A DNA stretch of 64,000 bases from Aelia acuminata. Its lineage: Eukaryota; Arthropoda; Insecta; Hemiptera; Pentatomidae. Made by a program: the position numbers and the translations under genes. The notes below the pieces were generated by a model, which was given only the letters and a program-made list of their open reading frames with translations, was not told the DNA's origin and made no database searches. Of the stretch, positions 33,093 to 44,626 are shown piece by piece. The DNA is taken from positions 112,962,079-113,026,078 of the forward strand of contig OU426979.1 of NCBI GenBank assembly GCA_911387785.2. The letters run 5' to 3'. The stretch's first letter is position 1, and each line of letters opens with the position of its first letter.

Positions 33093-34230
33093 TTTAAATC
33101 CCTGCTTAATGACAATCAATAATTCAATTATATTTGTTCATTTAGAATTTGTCCGAATTCATTTTGAAATTTCCAAATTTCAGTCAAGCCATCCTTAAAA
33201 CACGTCTTGTTTTCGTTTGCCCAGAACATCTGTGTGTTTTTTTACTGATTATTATTATTATAACTCTACGATGACACCTTATGATATTTTACCGCTATAA
33301 TAACAGAACATTCGTACGTATTAAAGAATTTTATGTCTAAATACTTTTTTACGTTTTGGCTTCTAAACTTAATGGTTGAGTAAAGTTTTTTAGAAGTAAA
33401 TAGAAGACATGAGTGGATGAAGATGTTTGTAAAAATTTTATTTATTTATTTATATTTACAACTGTTATCGGTCAGAGGCTATATAGAGGGAGTTGACATA
33501 TTTATAACATAAGCATAAAATAAAGCCACATCCTTATCTCCAAGGCAAAAAAAAAATATTAAAAATAAAAAAATAAAATAAAATATACATCATTAAAAAA
33601 ATAAACAAAAGAACATCATGTTCTTATGTAAAAAATAATATATACAATACAAAACATACATAATAACTTTACTATGAACATAACTAAAAATAAATACAAT
33701 AATAATCCTCCAACTAAGGATAGATTTAATTACAAACCTTAAAAATAGATACAAAAATCAAAACAAAAAAATATTTTGTAATTGTTAACTAATAGAATTT
33801 ATTTTCTGTCCTCAAATAGCTTAATAAAAAATATATAAAAATCAATTTATTTAAATTCCTTCGGCTCCGAGAAATTAAGATGTTTGTTAAAAACAATTTT
33901 CGAAACTTGAGTTTTTATCACGAAAGAAGTTGTTTCGTGCTGTTTGCTGAGAACAGTATGGAACAATTTCCAAAGAGAAGAAAATAACTTCTTGTCCATG
34001 TTGGCGAAACCTGAATATCGGTAGTATTATGAAATAATACTGGAAAATTATTTTAAACATTAAAAATTATTTTAAATACCTAATTTTTTGCTATAATATT
34101 AATATTTGTAATTATTTTTCCCTGCTGTGCTTTCAAGGCAATAGCGTGCTTGCAGCAGTATGATGTTTAGCTGGCCTAACAAATTTCTGCTCCGCTTAGA
34201 AACATTCCTATGTTTAACAATTGTTGAACA
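33093..34230. other. No gene seen; A+T-rich
   Basis: Very A+T-rich sequence with A-runs (33540-33640). It may contain 3'-UTR-like sequence of an old minus-strand element, but nothing is recognisable. Confidence 0.45.
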
Positions 34231-34231
34231 T

Positions 34232-34260
34232 ACACACACACACACACACAGTGCACACAG
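34232..34260. repeat. (CA)n microsatellite
   Basis: ACACACACACACACACACAC followed by AGTGCACACAG. It abuts the LINE relic that follows. Confidence 0.85.
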
Positions 34261-34261
34261 T

Positions 34262-34955
34262 GTGTTCTTTTTTCCTTTCCTCATCGCGTTCTATCGCTCT
34301 CTTCTTCGCCGATCCCTCATTCTGGCTGAATTCCTGATACTCTGCTTCTTCGTATGTTGGCTGGATCGACAGCTTCCTTTCTCGCATAAATAAAGGATTT
34401 GAATAAGGTTAGCTTTCCCCTGTGACAAGCTGAGGGAGATCGTTCCTCTTCAGAACTTCAGTCTAAGATTGTCTCTCAGTGCCTCTTAGACGGTACAGAA
34501 ATGTTCAGCGGTCTCAGGTACCCCACAATTTTTTCGCAGGGAATCGATATTTATCTTTGCTTAGCGAACTTCGTTCAGAAAAGTCCGTGCCTGGTGAGAA
34601 TCTGTGAGATCCATTAGTCGTGGAAAGCCCGTGCTACTTTTAGTCATTATCTGGGGGTGTCCAAGTATTTCCTTAGGATAGCCAACTTTCGAGTAGTCAA
34701 TAAATGTTCCATTTTTTTAATTAAGTCCTTGGATCATCTCCTATTCTCAGGTTTCGGAAGATCCGCTAAGCTTAATTCTTCCGGCATTTATTAAATGCCG
34801 GAAGATTTCTTCTCTTAGGTCGAAAGGTATTCCCCGTCTTATGACCTGCACTGCCTAATAAGTCACCAATAAGATCTGATGACTCGAACCGGTTCCGTCA
34901 CCGAGATACACACCTGATTATCTGCCTCTGAGAGGAGATTCTGTGCCATGCGGAT
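34262..34955 (-). pseudogene. Relic of the LINE family found at 57.6-61.5 kb (C-terminal part)
   Basis: The nucleotide sequence parallels 57720-58440: shared blocks include GACGAACTGAGGGAGA-like, CTCAGTGCCTC, GGCACTCC/GGTACCCC, GGGAATCGATATTTAT, GTGAGAATC and GAGATCCA. In the minus orientation this is the post-RT and Cys/His-finger region. Many frameshifts and stops make it an old copy. A local 27-bp palindrome at 34778-34804 is not in the other copy. Confidence 0.65.
34778..34804. repeat. 27-bp perfect palindrome
   Basis: CTTCCGGCATTTA pairs exactly with TAAATGCCGGAAG around one T. It lies within the LINE relic and probably arose by local inverted duplication. Confidence 0.7.
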
Positions 34956-35049
34956 TTTATTTTTTTTTTGTGTAAATAATAGTAATTACAATAATACTTA
35001 CAAAATTCATCATCATCATCTTATATGTTATTTCTCAAAGCCTTTTTTT

Positions 35050-35838
35050 TTTCGTTTTGCCATAACTTCCTTAATAAGTTCATTAAAATTTCATGAATGA
35101 GGCATCATTTTAAAGCTTTCTTTAACCGATATACCGGGAAAATATACAAATTACTCATTTCGCGTTCGATTGCGAGTTATAAGCGCGTTTTTTGCGAGAA
35201 AAAAAAATTATCGTAGAGGTTTCTAAATGGTGTCAATCTGTTCAGGTTTTCAAGGAGAACATTTTCGGTTATATACATTTTTTCTATTAACCCCTTCGTT
35301 TGCGAACTGTAAGCGAAAAACTGCAATTCTCAGCGAGAATGGTCGCAGGGGATTTTTGAAGATGTAAATTTTTTCAGATGAACATTTTTGGTTATAATCA
35401 CTTTTCCGATTGACGCCGTCGTTTGCGAGTTACAAACAAAATCATGCGATTTCTGTCAACAGAATCAGCGCACTCGCTTTCCGCAAAACCGATATGTGTA
35501 TTTACGTAAGTATGCGGCGTTTTCCAGGGTGCGCTCTTTCAGTGACACCTATGTCTGTGTAAAACAAATAATCAGAGATGACCATATCGTAACTTCAATC
35601 ATAGTGTTCAAAGAGGTCCTGTAAACACTTAAATACTAAGTAAATGTGCAAATACCTTAAACTTATGTTTCAAAAAATAAATAATCTACAATTTAAACCT
35701 TTCCATTCTTTACTTCAACCCTCACGAATGCCCATGAACCACTAAATACGCCCTATATGTTACTAAATATACGTTTGTACTTTAATTAAGTGGGATTTAA
35801 GTAGGTTTGAGGGCGAATGCTTCGCAAGGGTCAGCTAG
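35050..35838 (+). mobile_element. Non-autonomous Helitron (right end clear, left end approximate)
   Basis: The right end shows a hairpin (GCGAA TGC TTCGC, 35813-35825), then AAGGGTCAGCTAG ending at 35838 before T. This matches Helitron 3' rules. Inside, three diverged units each contain a GTTTGCGAGTTA-like block (about 35168, 35301, 35419) and an AACATTTT(C/T)GGTTATA block. No coding sequence. The left end was not located. Confidence 0.6.
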
Positions 35839-36273
35839 TAAATACTAATTACTTAGTTTTAACCCCTTTTGTTTTCGATTCTAAGCTTTATTAGTTGGTT
35901 TTCCCGTTTCATAGGCTATTCGAACTGTGGGCTATTAATGTGAACTGTAGGCGTACTGAGCTTGTGAAAGAGTCACATACATGGTTGAGCTGCTTGTTAC
36001 AAACCTTTAAAAACATTAATTGAAAAATTTCTTGACTTTTACAATTCATGAATGACATATGGTGGTGGTACATTAATTTTTTGGAAATACTCACATATGA
36101 TATTTTTTTTAAAGTCTTTAATCTTATAGATTTCTTTCTCAAATAGTCTTTAACAGAGGCATTGTATCATTTATATGTAAATAATTTTAGTAACTGGTTT
36201 TAATTATTAACGTTTCATTAAGTTACTGGTGAGAGATAGGTTTGAGTTTGATTTTTAAGGTCAAAATAAAGAA

Positions 36274-36336
36274 ATGAGTAACCGTTCCGAGACTATTACA
36301 TTACGAGAAACTATATCCAAGAGGAGTAAAGAATAT
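36274..36336 (+). CDS. Possible first coding exon of the CNBD2-like gene
   Basis: An ATG at 36274 opens 21 codons (MSNRSETITLRETISKRSKEY), which end at a good donor, GTAAGG. The Ser/Arg/Thr-rich start is plausible for an N-terminus. It ends in phase 0, which joins directly to the next exon only if that exon starts at 37301 (after AAAG), not at the better-looking TTTAG acceptor (37287, phase 1). An extra small exon could resolve this. Low confidence. Confidence 0.35.
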
Positions 36337-37286
36337 GTAAGGCTTATTGCTATTTTATATATGTTCATAGCATTAATAACTTAATAATTTATAATGCGAG
36401 TAGATTAGAGCTTGACTTCAAGGTTTAACATGGGTCTACTGGGCCGCACCGATTTCCGAATTATGTTTATTTGAACTTATGGTTTATTTGAATTTCCAAA
36501 TACTAGCTCAAAACCAGTTTTTGTAGTATTGGTATCCCCTTTAGAATGATTATTTATTGAAGTAGAGGTTTCAGAATGTATTCATTTATTCTTTATCCCA
36601 TCCTTTTCACTTAAAATCATCCGTGGCCACAAATATTAAAGGTATAATGTTTTACCGTTGGATAAAAGATTGAAAAAAATTACCGTTGGATAATTCAACA
36701 TTAAAACTTACATTTTTTCAAAATTGTAAAACAGGCATCGAAAAATCTGTTATGTCCTTATTTCTAGATGTACCAATTTTCATTAAAAGTCCAGAGGAGA
36801 GAGTGTCAAATTGAACTTCGGTTTGATGATATGGGGTGAAATGTCCGTACTGTAACGGATATTGCGTTAGACTTTCAACTAACGACTATAGATCACTCTA
36901 AATAGAAATCACACAATAATAAATATATACAGAATAGTACAAAGGAGGAATTACGACAAAAAACTGTCGTATTTTTTTCGGTTTGCCAGGTAATAACGAT
37001 TTGAATCCAATGAAGTCATCATTTTAATCGGGAAAAAAACCAAAAAAAAAAAAAAAAAAAACCGAGGACGTAGATATGGGTACATTACTAGCGAAGTTAT
37101 AGTTTATTATTTATCATAATGATTCTTTATTAATTACCGAGAAAATATTTTATAAAGTTTTTTACGTAGTTATATTTTGTTTACTTACATTCAGACATAC
37201 TATAATTTGCCAAATACTATGTGCATTATTCTCAAGACCCATTTAATATTTTTATTTTATTTACTTAATGGTTATTTTTAATTTAG

Positions 37287-37489
37287 AAAATGTTTTAAAG
37301 GGAAAACGCACGGAGGTTTCCCAGCAATCAAAAATGAAATCTTTAATAAGAAGAATAAATGTGAATAGAATTTGGTTAGGAGCAATCTTAAAGGAATTAC
37401 GGAATAAGACCGAGGGTTCAGAAGAGTCATTCATTGATCTTGAAGGAGATTTTATAAATTTTAAAGTGAGAGTCAAAAATGCATTTTTG
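37287..37489 (+). CDS. CNBD2-like gene, exon encoding N-terminal helical region
   Basis: After the acceptor TTTTTAATTTAG, the frame reads NVLKGKRTEVSQQSKMKS, LIRRINVNRIWLGAILKEL, then DLEGDFINFKVRVKNAFL and a donor GTACAT at 37490. The donor is weak but the join to the next exon (AFL|EKLILLSRSESREEE) is smooth and in frame. The next intron would be only 59 bp. The region is basic and helical. The alternative start at 37301 is discussed under the first exon. Confidence 0.6.
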
Positions 37490-37548
37490 GTACATTTGAT
37501 ACGGATTTTTGGCAACTTTAACATTTTCATTTGAATTTTATGTTCTAG

Positions 37549-37653
37549 GAAAAGTTAATTCTCCTTTCTCGGAGTGAGTCTCGAGAAGAAGAAGATTTGA
37601 AGAAACTAGCTCGAAAATTATGGTACCTGGAACCCTTTCACCAATATTCACAG
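37549..37653 (+). CDS. CNBD2-like gene, exon before the first CNB domain
   Basis: Bounded by TTCTAG and GTATGC. The 35 codons read EKLILLSRSESREEEDLKKL, then ARKLWYLEPFHQYSQ. The pattern of a Glu-rich helix followed by LxxLxxxLWxLEPFxQY matches the helix that precedes CNB domains in this family. Both borders are phase 0, matching the neighbours. The following 7.2-kb intron contains a TIR repeat and a gypsy retrotransposon. Confidence 0.75.
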
Positions 37654-38719
37654 GTATGCAGTTTGTGAGGAGATGATCACTGAACAGTTTGCACTGTTAG
37701 TATAGCCATTCAAGAGACATTGATTCGTTATAGCCATTGGAAGAAAGAATAGTTGTTATATTTGTAAAAATTGAATTTCGAAAAATTATTAGCAACAAAG
37801 AGAATAGTAGCACTGGATATAATCATAAACAAACTCCTGGAAAAGCGAAAGATAACGCTGCGCCAATAAGCGTCATAAGGGTTTCTAAAATAGATGACGA
37901 ACAAGTGAAATTAAAATTATAAATACTCCAAAAACAGATATAAATTTCACTACCTGGCCTGCTCCTCTAAGGTGTAGAATTAATATTTTACTATTTTGAA
38001 AATGTCTGAGAGCATGAGAAAACACACGAAGGATCTCTTCTTATACCGTTTTATAAAAACGCTCTTACAATCAAGGAATCTCACTTCTTCTAGTATGTTA
38101 TAAATTATTCACGTTAATCCTGACTAGACTCATTACGCACAGAAAATTATTGGAGCTAATAATCTGGTTTTACTGAAATCCGTTCAACCGCCAACCAAAT
38201 GTTCTCTCTCCGTCAAAAATTATAATATTATGGTATAGCACATCAGCTTTTTATCGATTTAAAAAAGGAATATAATTCGATAAACCGCCGAAAGTTGTAT
38301 AATTTAAATATTTATGTAGAGCAAGGGAATCCCCAAAAGTTAGTAAACATGTGTACCACCGAAAGCTCTGTAAACCCTTTAAATCTTTATTTTGGGGTTT
38401 TTGAGCTTCTTCAGATAGCATAGCAATAGGTAGTCGACAAAATTTGATAACTTTAACACCATGAATTAAAAGTTTGCACATTGTCACGGGCATATAAACG
38501 CCATGAATATGAAGTTATGAAATCTTTCAAATTCTGGGCATTAATTTGGTACATTAATTTATAACATGGTTGAATCAGCCTAAAGGTTCACCAACTCGTG
38601 TACGATACTCACGAATGACAGATTTATGCCTGAAATAAACAGCACATCCAGATGAACAGGGGCTGACAATTCTTAAAGAAACGTTTATTTTTAAATAGAT
38701 AAATTATATTCTAAGAAAA
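37654..38719. other. Intron sequence, nothing recognised
   Basis: First part of the 7.2-kb intron of the CNBD2-like gene. A+T-rich, no repeat boundary or coding frame recognised. Confidence 0.5.
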
Positions 38720-39815
38720 TGTGTTGATTTTTAGTAACCCCATTTTTTTTTTTTTTTATAAGAGTATATGTAGTAGGATAAAGTAACTAGCTAACCGATT
38801 ATTGGAAATAAAAGAGTGTACTCCACATTTAAAAAGCCAAACAAAGATATAAACTTACTGGCTGAATCGCCTTCAGTAGCCTGGTATAAATTTGTTTTAA
38901 AAAATTAAACAAAATACACTTATGTATCTTGGAACTTGTGTAATAAGATTTGAAATTTAACTGACATAGCACCGTGATGATTCGTCGACTTAAATCTTTT
39001 GGCATTTGTTTAAAAGAATTAATGGTTTTTAAATGACTCTGGCAGAATGTTGATTTTATGAAATTGGCATGATTTTTTAATTAAAAAAATACTTTCGGAA
39101 AAAAATTTGCTATTTGGTTTAATTCTTGTACTTATGGCCGACGAATCTTTTTTTGGTACAGCTTCGTAGATTTCCGTAAAGTATTCTAATGAAACTAGAT
39201 CAATATATTATTATAAATTCCATTTGCACCTCCTTACTGCTTCCACATATGAAAAAAAAGGCTTTTAACAATAACAGATTAAAAAAAAAAAACCTTGAAC
39301 TTGAAGAAACCGTGAAGCTTTATTAGTTGGTATCAGCAATTCATAATGAATTATTTATTTCTATATAGTGTGGACTGTATTCCATGAGAATATCTGGGTG
39401 TAGATTTTTAGTAATCCCATTTTCCATAATAAAAAAAAAATAGCTTACCAACTATTGAAATAAGGGAGGGTACTCTGTCCTATATCCACATTCAAAGGAC
39501 ATCGAAGTTATATAAAATTAATTTCTGAATGGTTTTCCAATGCGTAGTATAATTTTATTTTCGAAAAAACACAATCCACTCTTCGATTTTATTACTTTAG
39601 CAATATAATTTGGAAATAAACTGCCTGAGCATTATGAGAGGACTATTGTGTTAAAAACCCCAGTATTTTGGTAATATTTGGTTCAAGTGCTAAATAATTT
39701 GTGAAGGCCTTAGCTAGATTGCTGCTTTCATGAGACCGACATGATTTTTTCATTTAGTTGATGTTAACTATTTCCACCTAGATGGGCGATTCGTCCCACT
39801 ATGCGAAGAGGGGCG
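38720..39815 (+). mobile_element. TIR repeat family R3, copy 1 (partly duplicated in tandem)
   Basis: The right part (39040-39815) matches 50290-51087 block by block (GGCATGATTTTTT, GGCCGACGAATCT, TTCATAATGAATTA, TATCTGGGTGTAGAT, ACAATCCACTCTTCGAT, CATGAGACCGACAT). It ends ATTTCCACCTAGATGGGCGA, the inverted terminus of the family. A block starting GATTTTTAGTAA occurs at about 38729 and again at 39405, so part of the element is tandemly repeated (~680 bp). It lies in the third listed intron (37654-44863). Confidence 0.65.
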
Positions 39816-40145
39816 AATTAACCGGAGAATTTCAACGTTTACACATCCAAAAGCGCTGTGAAAATTAAAATAAAGGAAAACGTCTGAGGGGTAGTCGGAG
39901 AAGGAGGTGGGAGGATTGCGATTCGGTAGATTCGTCGAAACTCGTTACGGAAGGCGATCGTTGGGTTGAGGGGTGAATAGTAGTGTCGTCATCGAACTTC
40001 CGGGTTTGGTAAGCCTTTATTATTATTATTGTTATGATGTATATACAAGGTGTCCCGGATAAGTTAGACAAATAAATACAAGCAATACTAAATCAAATTT
40101 CCGATCAAAAAGTTACATAAAAAGACCGTCTAACTTTAATGTATG

Positions 40146-40146
<1 letters not shown>

Positions 40147-40202
<56 letters not shown>
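40147..40202. repeat. (AT)n microsatellite
   Basis: About 28 AT/TA dinucleotides directly upstream of, or within, the gypsy 5' LTR. Confidence 0.9.
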
Positions 40203-40204
<2 letters not shown>

Positions 40205-40383
40205 TTAAGGTCTGGATTACGGCAGTATTAGGCTTAATACCATCTAAGATATGTAAACACCTCCAGATAGTATATAAGGAGGAACCAATGATAAATAAAG
40301 TCAGTATATATTTGGAATCTGTGCAAGTTATCGCCACCTCATTTGTTCTTTTTTTTTATTCATTTTACGTGCTCGAATATAAG
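40203..40383 (+). repeat. Probable 5' LTR of the gypsy element
   Basis: Ends just before the primer-binding site. It contains a TATA-like AGTATATAAGG (about 40269) and a polyadenylation-like AATAAA (about 40293) about 20 bp apart. The left border is not certain and could include the (AT)n. No matching 3' LTR was found downstream, so two LTRs cannot be compared. Confidence 0.5.
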
Positions 40384-40401
40384 TGGTGCCGAAACCCGGG
40401 A
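40384..40401 (+). other. Primer-binding site, complementary to tRNA-Phe 3' end
   Basis: TGGTGCCGAAACCCGGGA is the complement of the 3' end of insect tRNA-Phe (CCCGGGTTTCGGCA plus CCA). It lies where LTR elements prime minus-strand synthesis, between LTR and gag. The tRNA identity is from memory of the tRNA sequence. Confidence 0.75.
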
Positions 40402-40513
40402 GTAAGTTAGCAGTGTGACGGGAAGCCGAGTGCCGATTTCTTCTCAGTCTGTTATTGTTGTCTCAGAGCGGCCATTTTCTTTTTTTTCCTTCTGAATACG
40501 GAAATCTCTCAGT

Positions 40514-41420
40514 ATGACGGAGAGTGTATTAAAACCAGCAGTGTTGAAAATACCGCAGGTATCGGAGGAACTACCCACACTACCAGAGGAATCACTGGCC
40601 TCGGCCCATGCAACGACTTTAGAATGGCTGAAAGTGTGGACAGCGACAGCACAGGACCTTCGTAGGGCAATTTCAGATCTAGAAAGATTCGGAGGCGAAA
40701 TTGGTGAGCTGAACCACTTCCTCAAGGAAGGGGATCGGCTGATGGCCCGTATCGAAGCGAAAAAGGCGGAGAGCCTGCTAGACCCGGGAGATGCGGAGGC
40801 ACTAAGGGCGGCCCTCGTATGCAGAGTCAAACGGAGCGTACTCAACCTCATCCAGACGGATGAAGAAATCCCGTGGGCTACCGTGAAGGAGAGACTCAAG
40901 AAGGCGTATGGAGGGGGTCGGTGGACTCCAGAAGAGGATATGTTCCAGATGTTCAGAGAGACGAGGAAACCCTACCAGTCGAACGGGCAGTATGCTGGCG
41001 TATTACTGGCCAGATACAACAAACTCACGGAGAAAATGCGAGAAACTATGAGCGCTGTAGAAGTAGAAGCCAGGATGGAGTTCCTATCAACCATTTGGAA
41101 GGTCCAGCTCGCTAAAGAAACTGGACGGAAAGAAGGACTGCCCAGGGATAAGACCTTCCTCTAATGCGCGCAGGAGATGGTGGATGCATGCGCTAGGGAA
41201 GAAGAAGCTCGCAGTTGCGAAGTGGATGAACCCGGTTGGACAAGAACTTCTTATAGGCGACCAAAGGCTGTGGCCTCGAACTGGAGACAGAAAGAGACGG
41301 CCGGTGTAAATAAAGAAAGACCATCAGGAGGTGAGAGAAGGTCAGGACAACCCAGACCGCGAAACTACAACAGAAAGGAAGAGAGAAAATGCCATGGGTG
41401 TGGCAAACAGGGACGTATGT
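40514..41420 (+). pseudogene. Gypsy gag-like protein
   Basis: ATG 40514 opens 216 codons: an N-terminal region (TLEWLKVWTATAQDLRRAISDLE), a capsid-like helical region (ALRAALVCRVKRSVLNLIQ, WATVKERLKKAYGGGRW, ARYNKLTEKMRETMSAVEVE) and a TAA at 41162. The same frame continues with a basic, Arg-rich nucleocapsid and the first half of a zinc knuckle, CHGCGKQG, then a stop; the HxxxxC half is missing. Gag coats the element's RNA. The single in-frame stop and truncated knuckle make it non-functional. Confidence 0.75.
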
Positions 41421-41552
41421 AGCGTAGAGGGGGAAGCGAAGATTAGATTAAAGGGTTGGACAGGAAAAAGGGGGAATCTGAGGGTCCACGTGGTAAAGAA
41501 CATGCCCCGGGAGTACCAGATAATAGCGGGCAGTGGTCTATTAGGGAAATAA
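41403..41552 (+). pseudogene. Gypsy protease remnant lacking its active site
   Basis: Reads EGEAKIRLKGWTGKRGNLRV, then VHVVKNMPREYQIIAGSGLLGK: the C-terminal half of a retroviral-type aspartic protease (the final GxxLL flap). The DTG/DSG active-site block that should precede it is absent, as is the end of the zinc knuckle. One deletion between gag and protease explains both. Confidence 0.6.
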
Positions 41553-41624
41553 GCTTGGGAAAATAAGCTTGGGAAGTGGGAAGTCACAGTTGGAAAGAAA
41601 GTATACAAGTGTAAGAAGGCCGCA

Positions 41625-43010
41625 GTGAGTAAAAGGGGTAGAATAGGGGCGCTTAATAGAGTCGAAGACTGGAGGGATTCCTTAACCGGAGAATTCGAGG
41701 ATATCTTTTTCAAAGAGGGAGAGTCATTGGGGGTGACAGGTAGGACGGTTCACGAGATGCCACTTAAGCAGGAGAGAGTGACGTATGTAAAAGAACGAAG
41801 GTACCCACAAGCTCTCAGGCAACACATTAGGGACGAAATAGAGAATCTGAAACGCCAGGGCATCATTGTGAATAGCACATCGCCTTATAATAGTCCATTG
41901 TGGGCGGTATAGAAGAAAAGCGGGCCTGGGGAGGAAAAGTACCGGGTAGTTATTGATTATCGTAAATTAAACGAGAATACGGTTGAGGAGAGATATCCGA
42001 TCCCCAGATTTGAAGACATATTAGACCGGTTGAGCGGGGCAACTATATTTAGTTCACTTGACCTTAAGGCAGGATACCATCAAATTAGAATGAGCCCCAA
42101 CGACCAACACAAAACCGCGTTCACGTTCAAGAGGGGGCATTACGAATTCACGAGAATGCCGTTTGGGCTGAAGAATGCCCCAATGACGTTCCAGCGTCTG
42201 ATGGACGAGTTTTTACGGGATCTGCTCGTATTTAGTAAAACGGAAGAGGAACACGTCGAACACCTGCGGCGCGTATTCAAGAGAGTACAGCAGTTCGGAC
42301 TCAAATTATCGAAGGAGAAGTAGAGACTGGGACAAGAGTCAATAAAGTTTTTGGGCCACACCATTTCGAGAGAAAGGGTCAAACCTGATGCGGATAAAGT
42401 GGAGGCAATCACCAGGATGGCGGTACCGAGGGACGTGAAAGGGATCCGGAGACTCTTAGGGACGTTGAACTATTACAGAAGGTTTGTACCCGAAATGGCA
42501 AAGCAGTTGGTGCCGCTTAGCAACCTTTTAAAGAAGGGGGCTAGGATAGTCGTGACACCGACCATGGAGGATAACATTAGGAAGTGCCTAGCGAGACTAC
42601 AGGAGGAGCCAGTGTTAGCTTTTCCCGACTTCACTAAGCAGTTTACGGTCACCACCGACGCAAGCGAATATGCGCTTGGGGCCGTGTTATCCCAGGAAGG
42701 AGACAAAGGGGACCGTCCAGTAGCTTACGCCAGCAGACGCCTGACAGACGCGGAAACAATATATAGTGCTTTGGAAAGGGAATTGCTGGGGATAGTGTGG
42801 GCGGTGGATCACTTTCGGCCGTATATTTTTGGAAGGAAGTTTCGGGTACACACCGATCATAGGCCCCTACAATGGGTCGGGAAGCTGAAGGAATCATAGG
42901 CCAGGGTCGCGAGATGGAAGGAGCTGTTGAGCCAGTATAATATGGAGATCGTCTACAAGCCCGGTAAGGAAAATGTCGTCGCGGACTGGCTGTCAAGAGC
43001 CATTATGGTT
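41625..43010 (+). pseudogene. Gypsy reverse transcriptase and RNase H, YxDD deleted
   Basis: One frame interrupted by TAG stops (about 41910, 42321, 42897). RT blocks present: RYPQALRQHIRDEIENLKRQGI, SPYNSPLWAV, YRVVIDYRKLNE, FSSLDLKAGYHQI (first catalytic Asp) and TRMPFGLKNAPMTFQRLMDEFL. The sequence then jumps straight to RDLLVFSKTEEEH: the YxDD active-site segment before LLVFSK is missing, an in-frame deletion of about 8-15 residues. The connection and RNase H follow (FLGHTIS, LGTLNYYRRFVP, TDASEYALGAVL, ALERELLGIVWAVDHFRPY, TDHRPLQW), with the RNase H acidic residues kept. Confidence 0.85.
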
Positions 43011-43062
43011 AATGCTATAGAGGAGGCGAAACTTCACGGGACATTAGGCAGTTCCTTAGCGA

Positions 43063-44275
43063 ATGGACACCGGAAGGGGAAGAGGAACCGGTGGACGAGG
43101 AGACGGAGGAGGGGGAAGACTCACCGGAGACAGAGAGGGGCGTAGAGATGGAGGAACTCGAGGAGATTATAAACGACAAGCGCAATCAAATAATCTGGAA
43201 GACGAGAACCTCGGGACTCGGAAAATTGACTATAGGAAATGTGGGAGGAACAAAATAACTACTATTTGGTCACAACCGGGGGTAAGGGAAGACCAAATTT
43301 GCAGAGCGTTAAAGGATGCGTCAGAACCAGGGAGGACACATTATCTATACGTGGGGAACGCTACTATATGGGAGAAGGTGAGGAGGATATGGAGAAATGA
43401 ACGGATTGGGATGGATAGGACCTTCGTCCGATGCAAGTTTCTGGTGGAAACGCTGACGGACGTTGAGCAGCAGAGAGAAGTGACCCTGGCCTACCATCAG
43501 GGGAAAACCAACCATCGCAGGATTAACGAAACACTCCAGGCACTGCGAAGGAAATACTTCCGGCAGGGGATGAAGGAGATGATTAAGGAAGTAATAAGTT
43601 CCTGCGAAATCTGTCTACGTACGAAATATGATAGACACCCACCGCAGGGTATACAAGAGGAATCTCCTACCGGGAATGCTCCATTGGCCAATCTGCAAAT
43701 CGACACCTTTACATGGAGGGGATTCAAATGGATAACAATCATCGACGAGTTCAGTAAACTGGCGATGGTCCACCTAGCGCAGGATAGGATAGGATAGGTC
43801 AGCGGAGGCTGTTGTCGGGGCCCTTCGCACTTGGGCGCAATGTTACGGGGTGCCGGAGAGGATCGCATCCGACGGGGGTAGGGAATTTCAAAACGAGGCG
43901 ATAAGGGAAGAAACGAAGAGATTGGAGATTAGATGGCATTACAACACTCCGGGGCATCCCAAGAGCAGGGGAGGAATTGAGCGTCTTCACAGTACTTTAA
44001 GCGACCACCTATGCGTATACCAGGGAGAATATGGTTTAGAGCCCGATATAGCTATGCAAAAAGCGGTTATGGCCTACAATCACTCCATACATTCCGTTAC
44101 GGGATTCTCACCTCTCGAGATAGTATTCGGATTGCATGCCCGGCGACGGGATTATGAGGAAACCATAGGGAATGTGGAATTGGCTAGTGAGGTTACTAAC
44201 GATAAGTTAGGGGTGGAGAAAACCTGGTCTAAGGTAAAAGAGAAGATAGAGAAGGAAAAACACTATGTCCTATGA
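43063..44275 (+). pseudogene. Gypsy integrase
   Basis: The first frame (to 43797) has the HHCC zinc finger (YHQGKTNHRRINE...CEICLRTKY) and the first catalytic Asp (LQIDTFTWRG). A TAGGA slip repeat at 43780-43797 shifts the frame. The second frame (43850-44275) has ASDGGREFQNE (second Asp) and HPKSRGGIERLHSTL (catalytic Glu), then AYNHSIHSVTGFSPLEIVFG. All three DDE residues survive, but the C-terminal domain stops early at 44275 (HYVL stop). Integrase inserts the cDNA into the genome. Confidence 0.8.
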
Positions 44276-44587
44276 TTATGGGACGCATAAAGCTGGACTG
44301 ATTAATTTTTAAATGTGAGCAAATGGTGTGCCGAGAGTGGGACCACGGCCTTCCCTCCCCCAGTCTCATTTATAGGTGTACCACTGCAGGCGACAAAAAA
44401 AATATATTATACTTAAGATATATTCTTTCAAGTACTTTATTTGCAAATATAATAGTTTTAATAATTCTTGTTCTAATTCTTTAATACGACATTATCTTAT
44501 TTAAACCTGGATCATATATAATAATGTCGGGCGATACGCATTTTTGTTTTGGCAATATAAATGCATTGAAATTCTCATGCGATCATA

Positions 44588-44626
44588 TAGATATATATAT
44601 ATATATATATGTGTGTGTGTATATAT
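44588..44626. repeat. (AT)n(GT)n compound microsatellite
   Basis: ATATAT run followed by GTGTGTGTGT and a short ATATAT. Confidence 0.85.

Larger units (their letters stand above)
40203..44330 (+). mobile_element. Ty3/gypsy retrotransposon, defective, in an intron
   Basis: Order: LTR, tRNA-Phe primer site, gag, protease remnant, RT, RNase H, integrase. This is Ty3/gypsy order (integrase last). It is in the same orientation as the host gene. Stops at 41162, 41910, 42321 and 42897, a frameshift at 43795 and two internal deletions (protease active site, RT YxDD) inactivate it. No envelope gene and no clear 3' LTR are seen, so the right border is approximate. Confidence 0.85.

Noticed and set aside
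40146..40337. Frame ending in repeated Tyr-Ile
   Set aside because: Translation of the (AT)n microsatellite.
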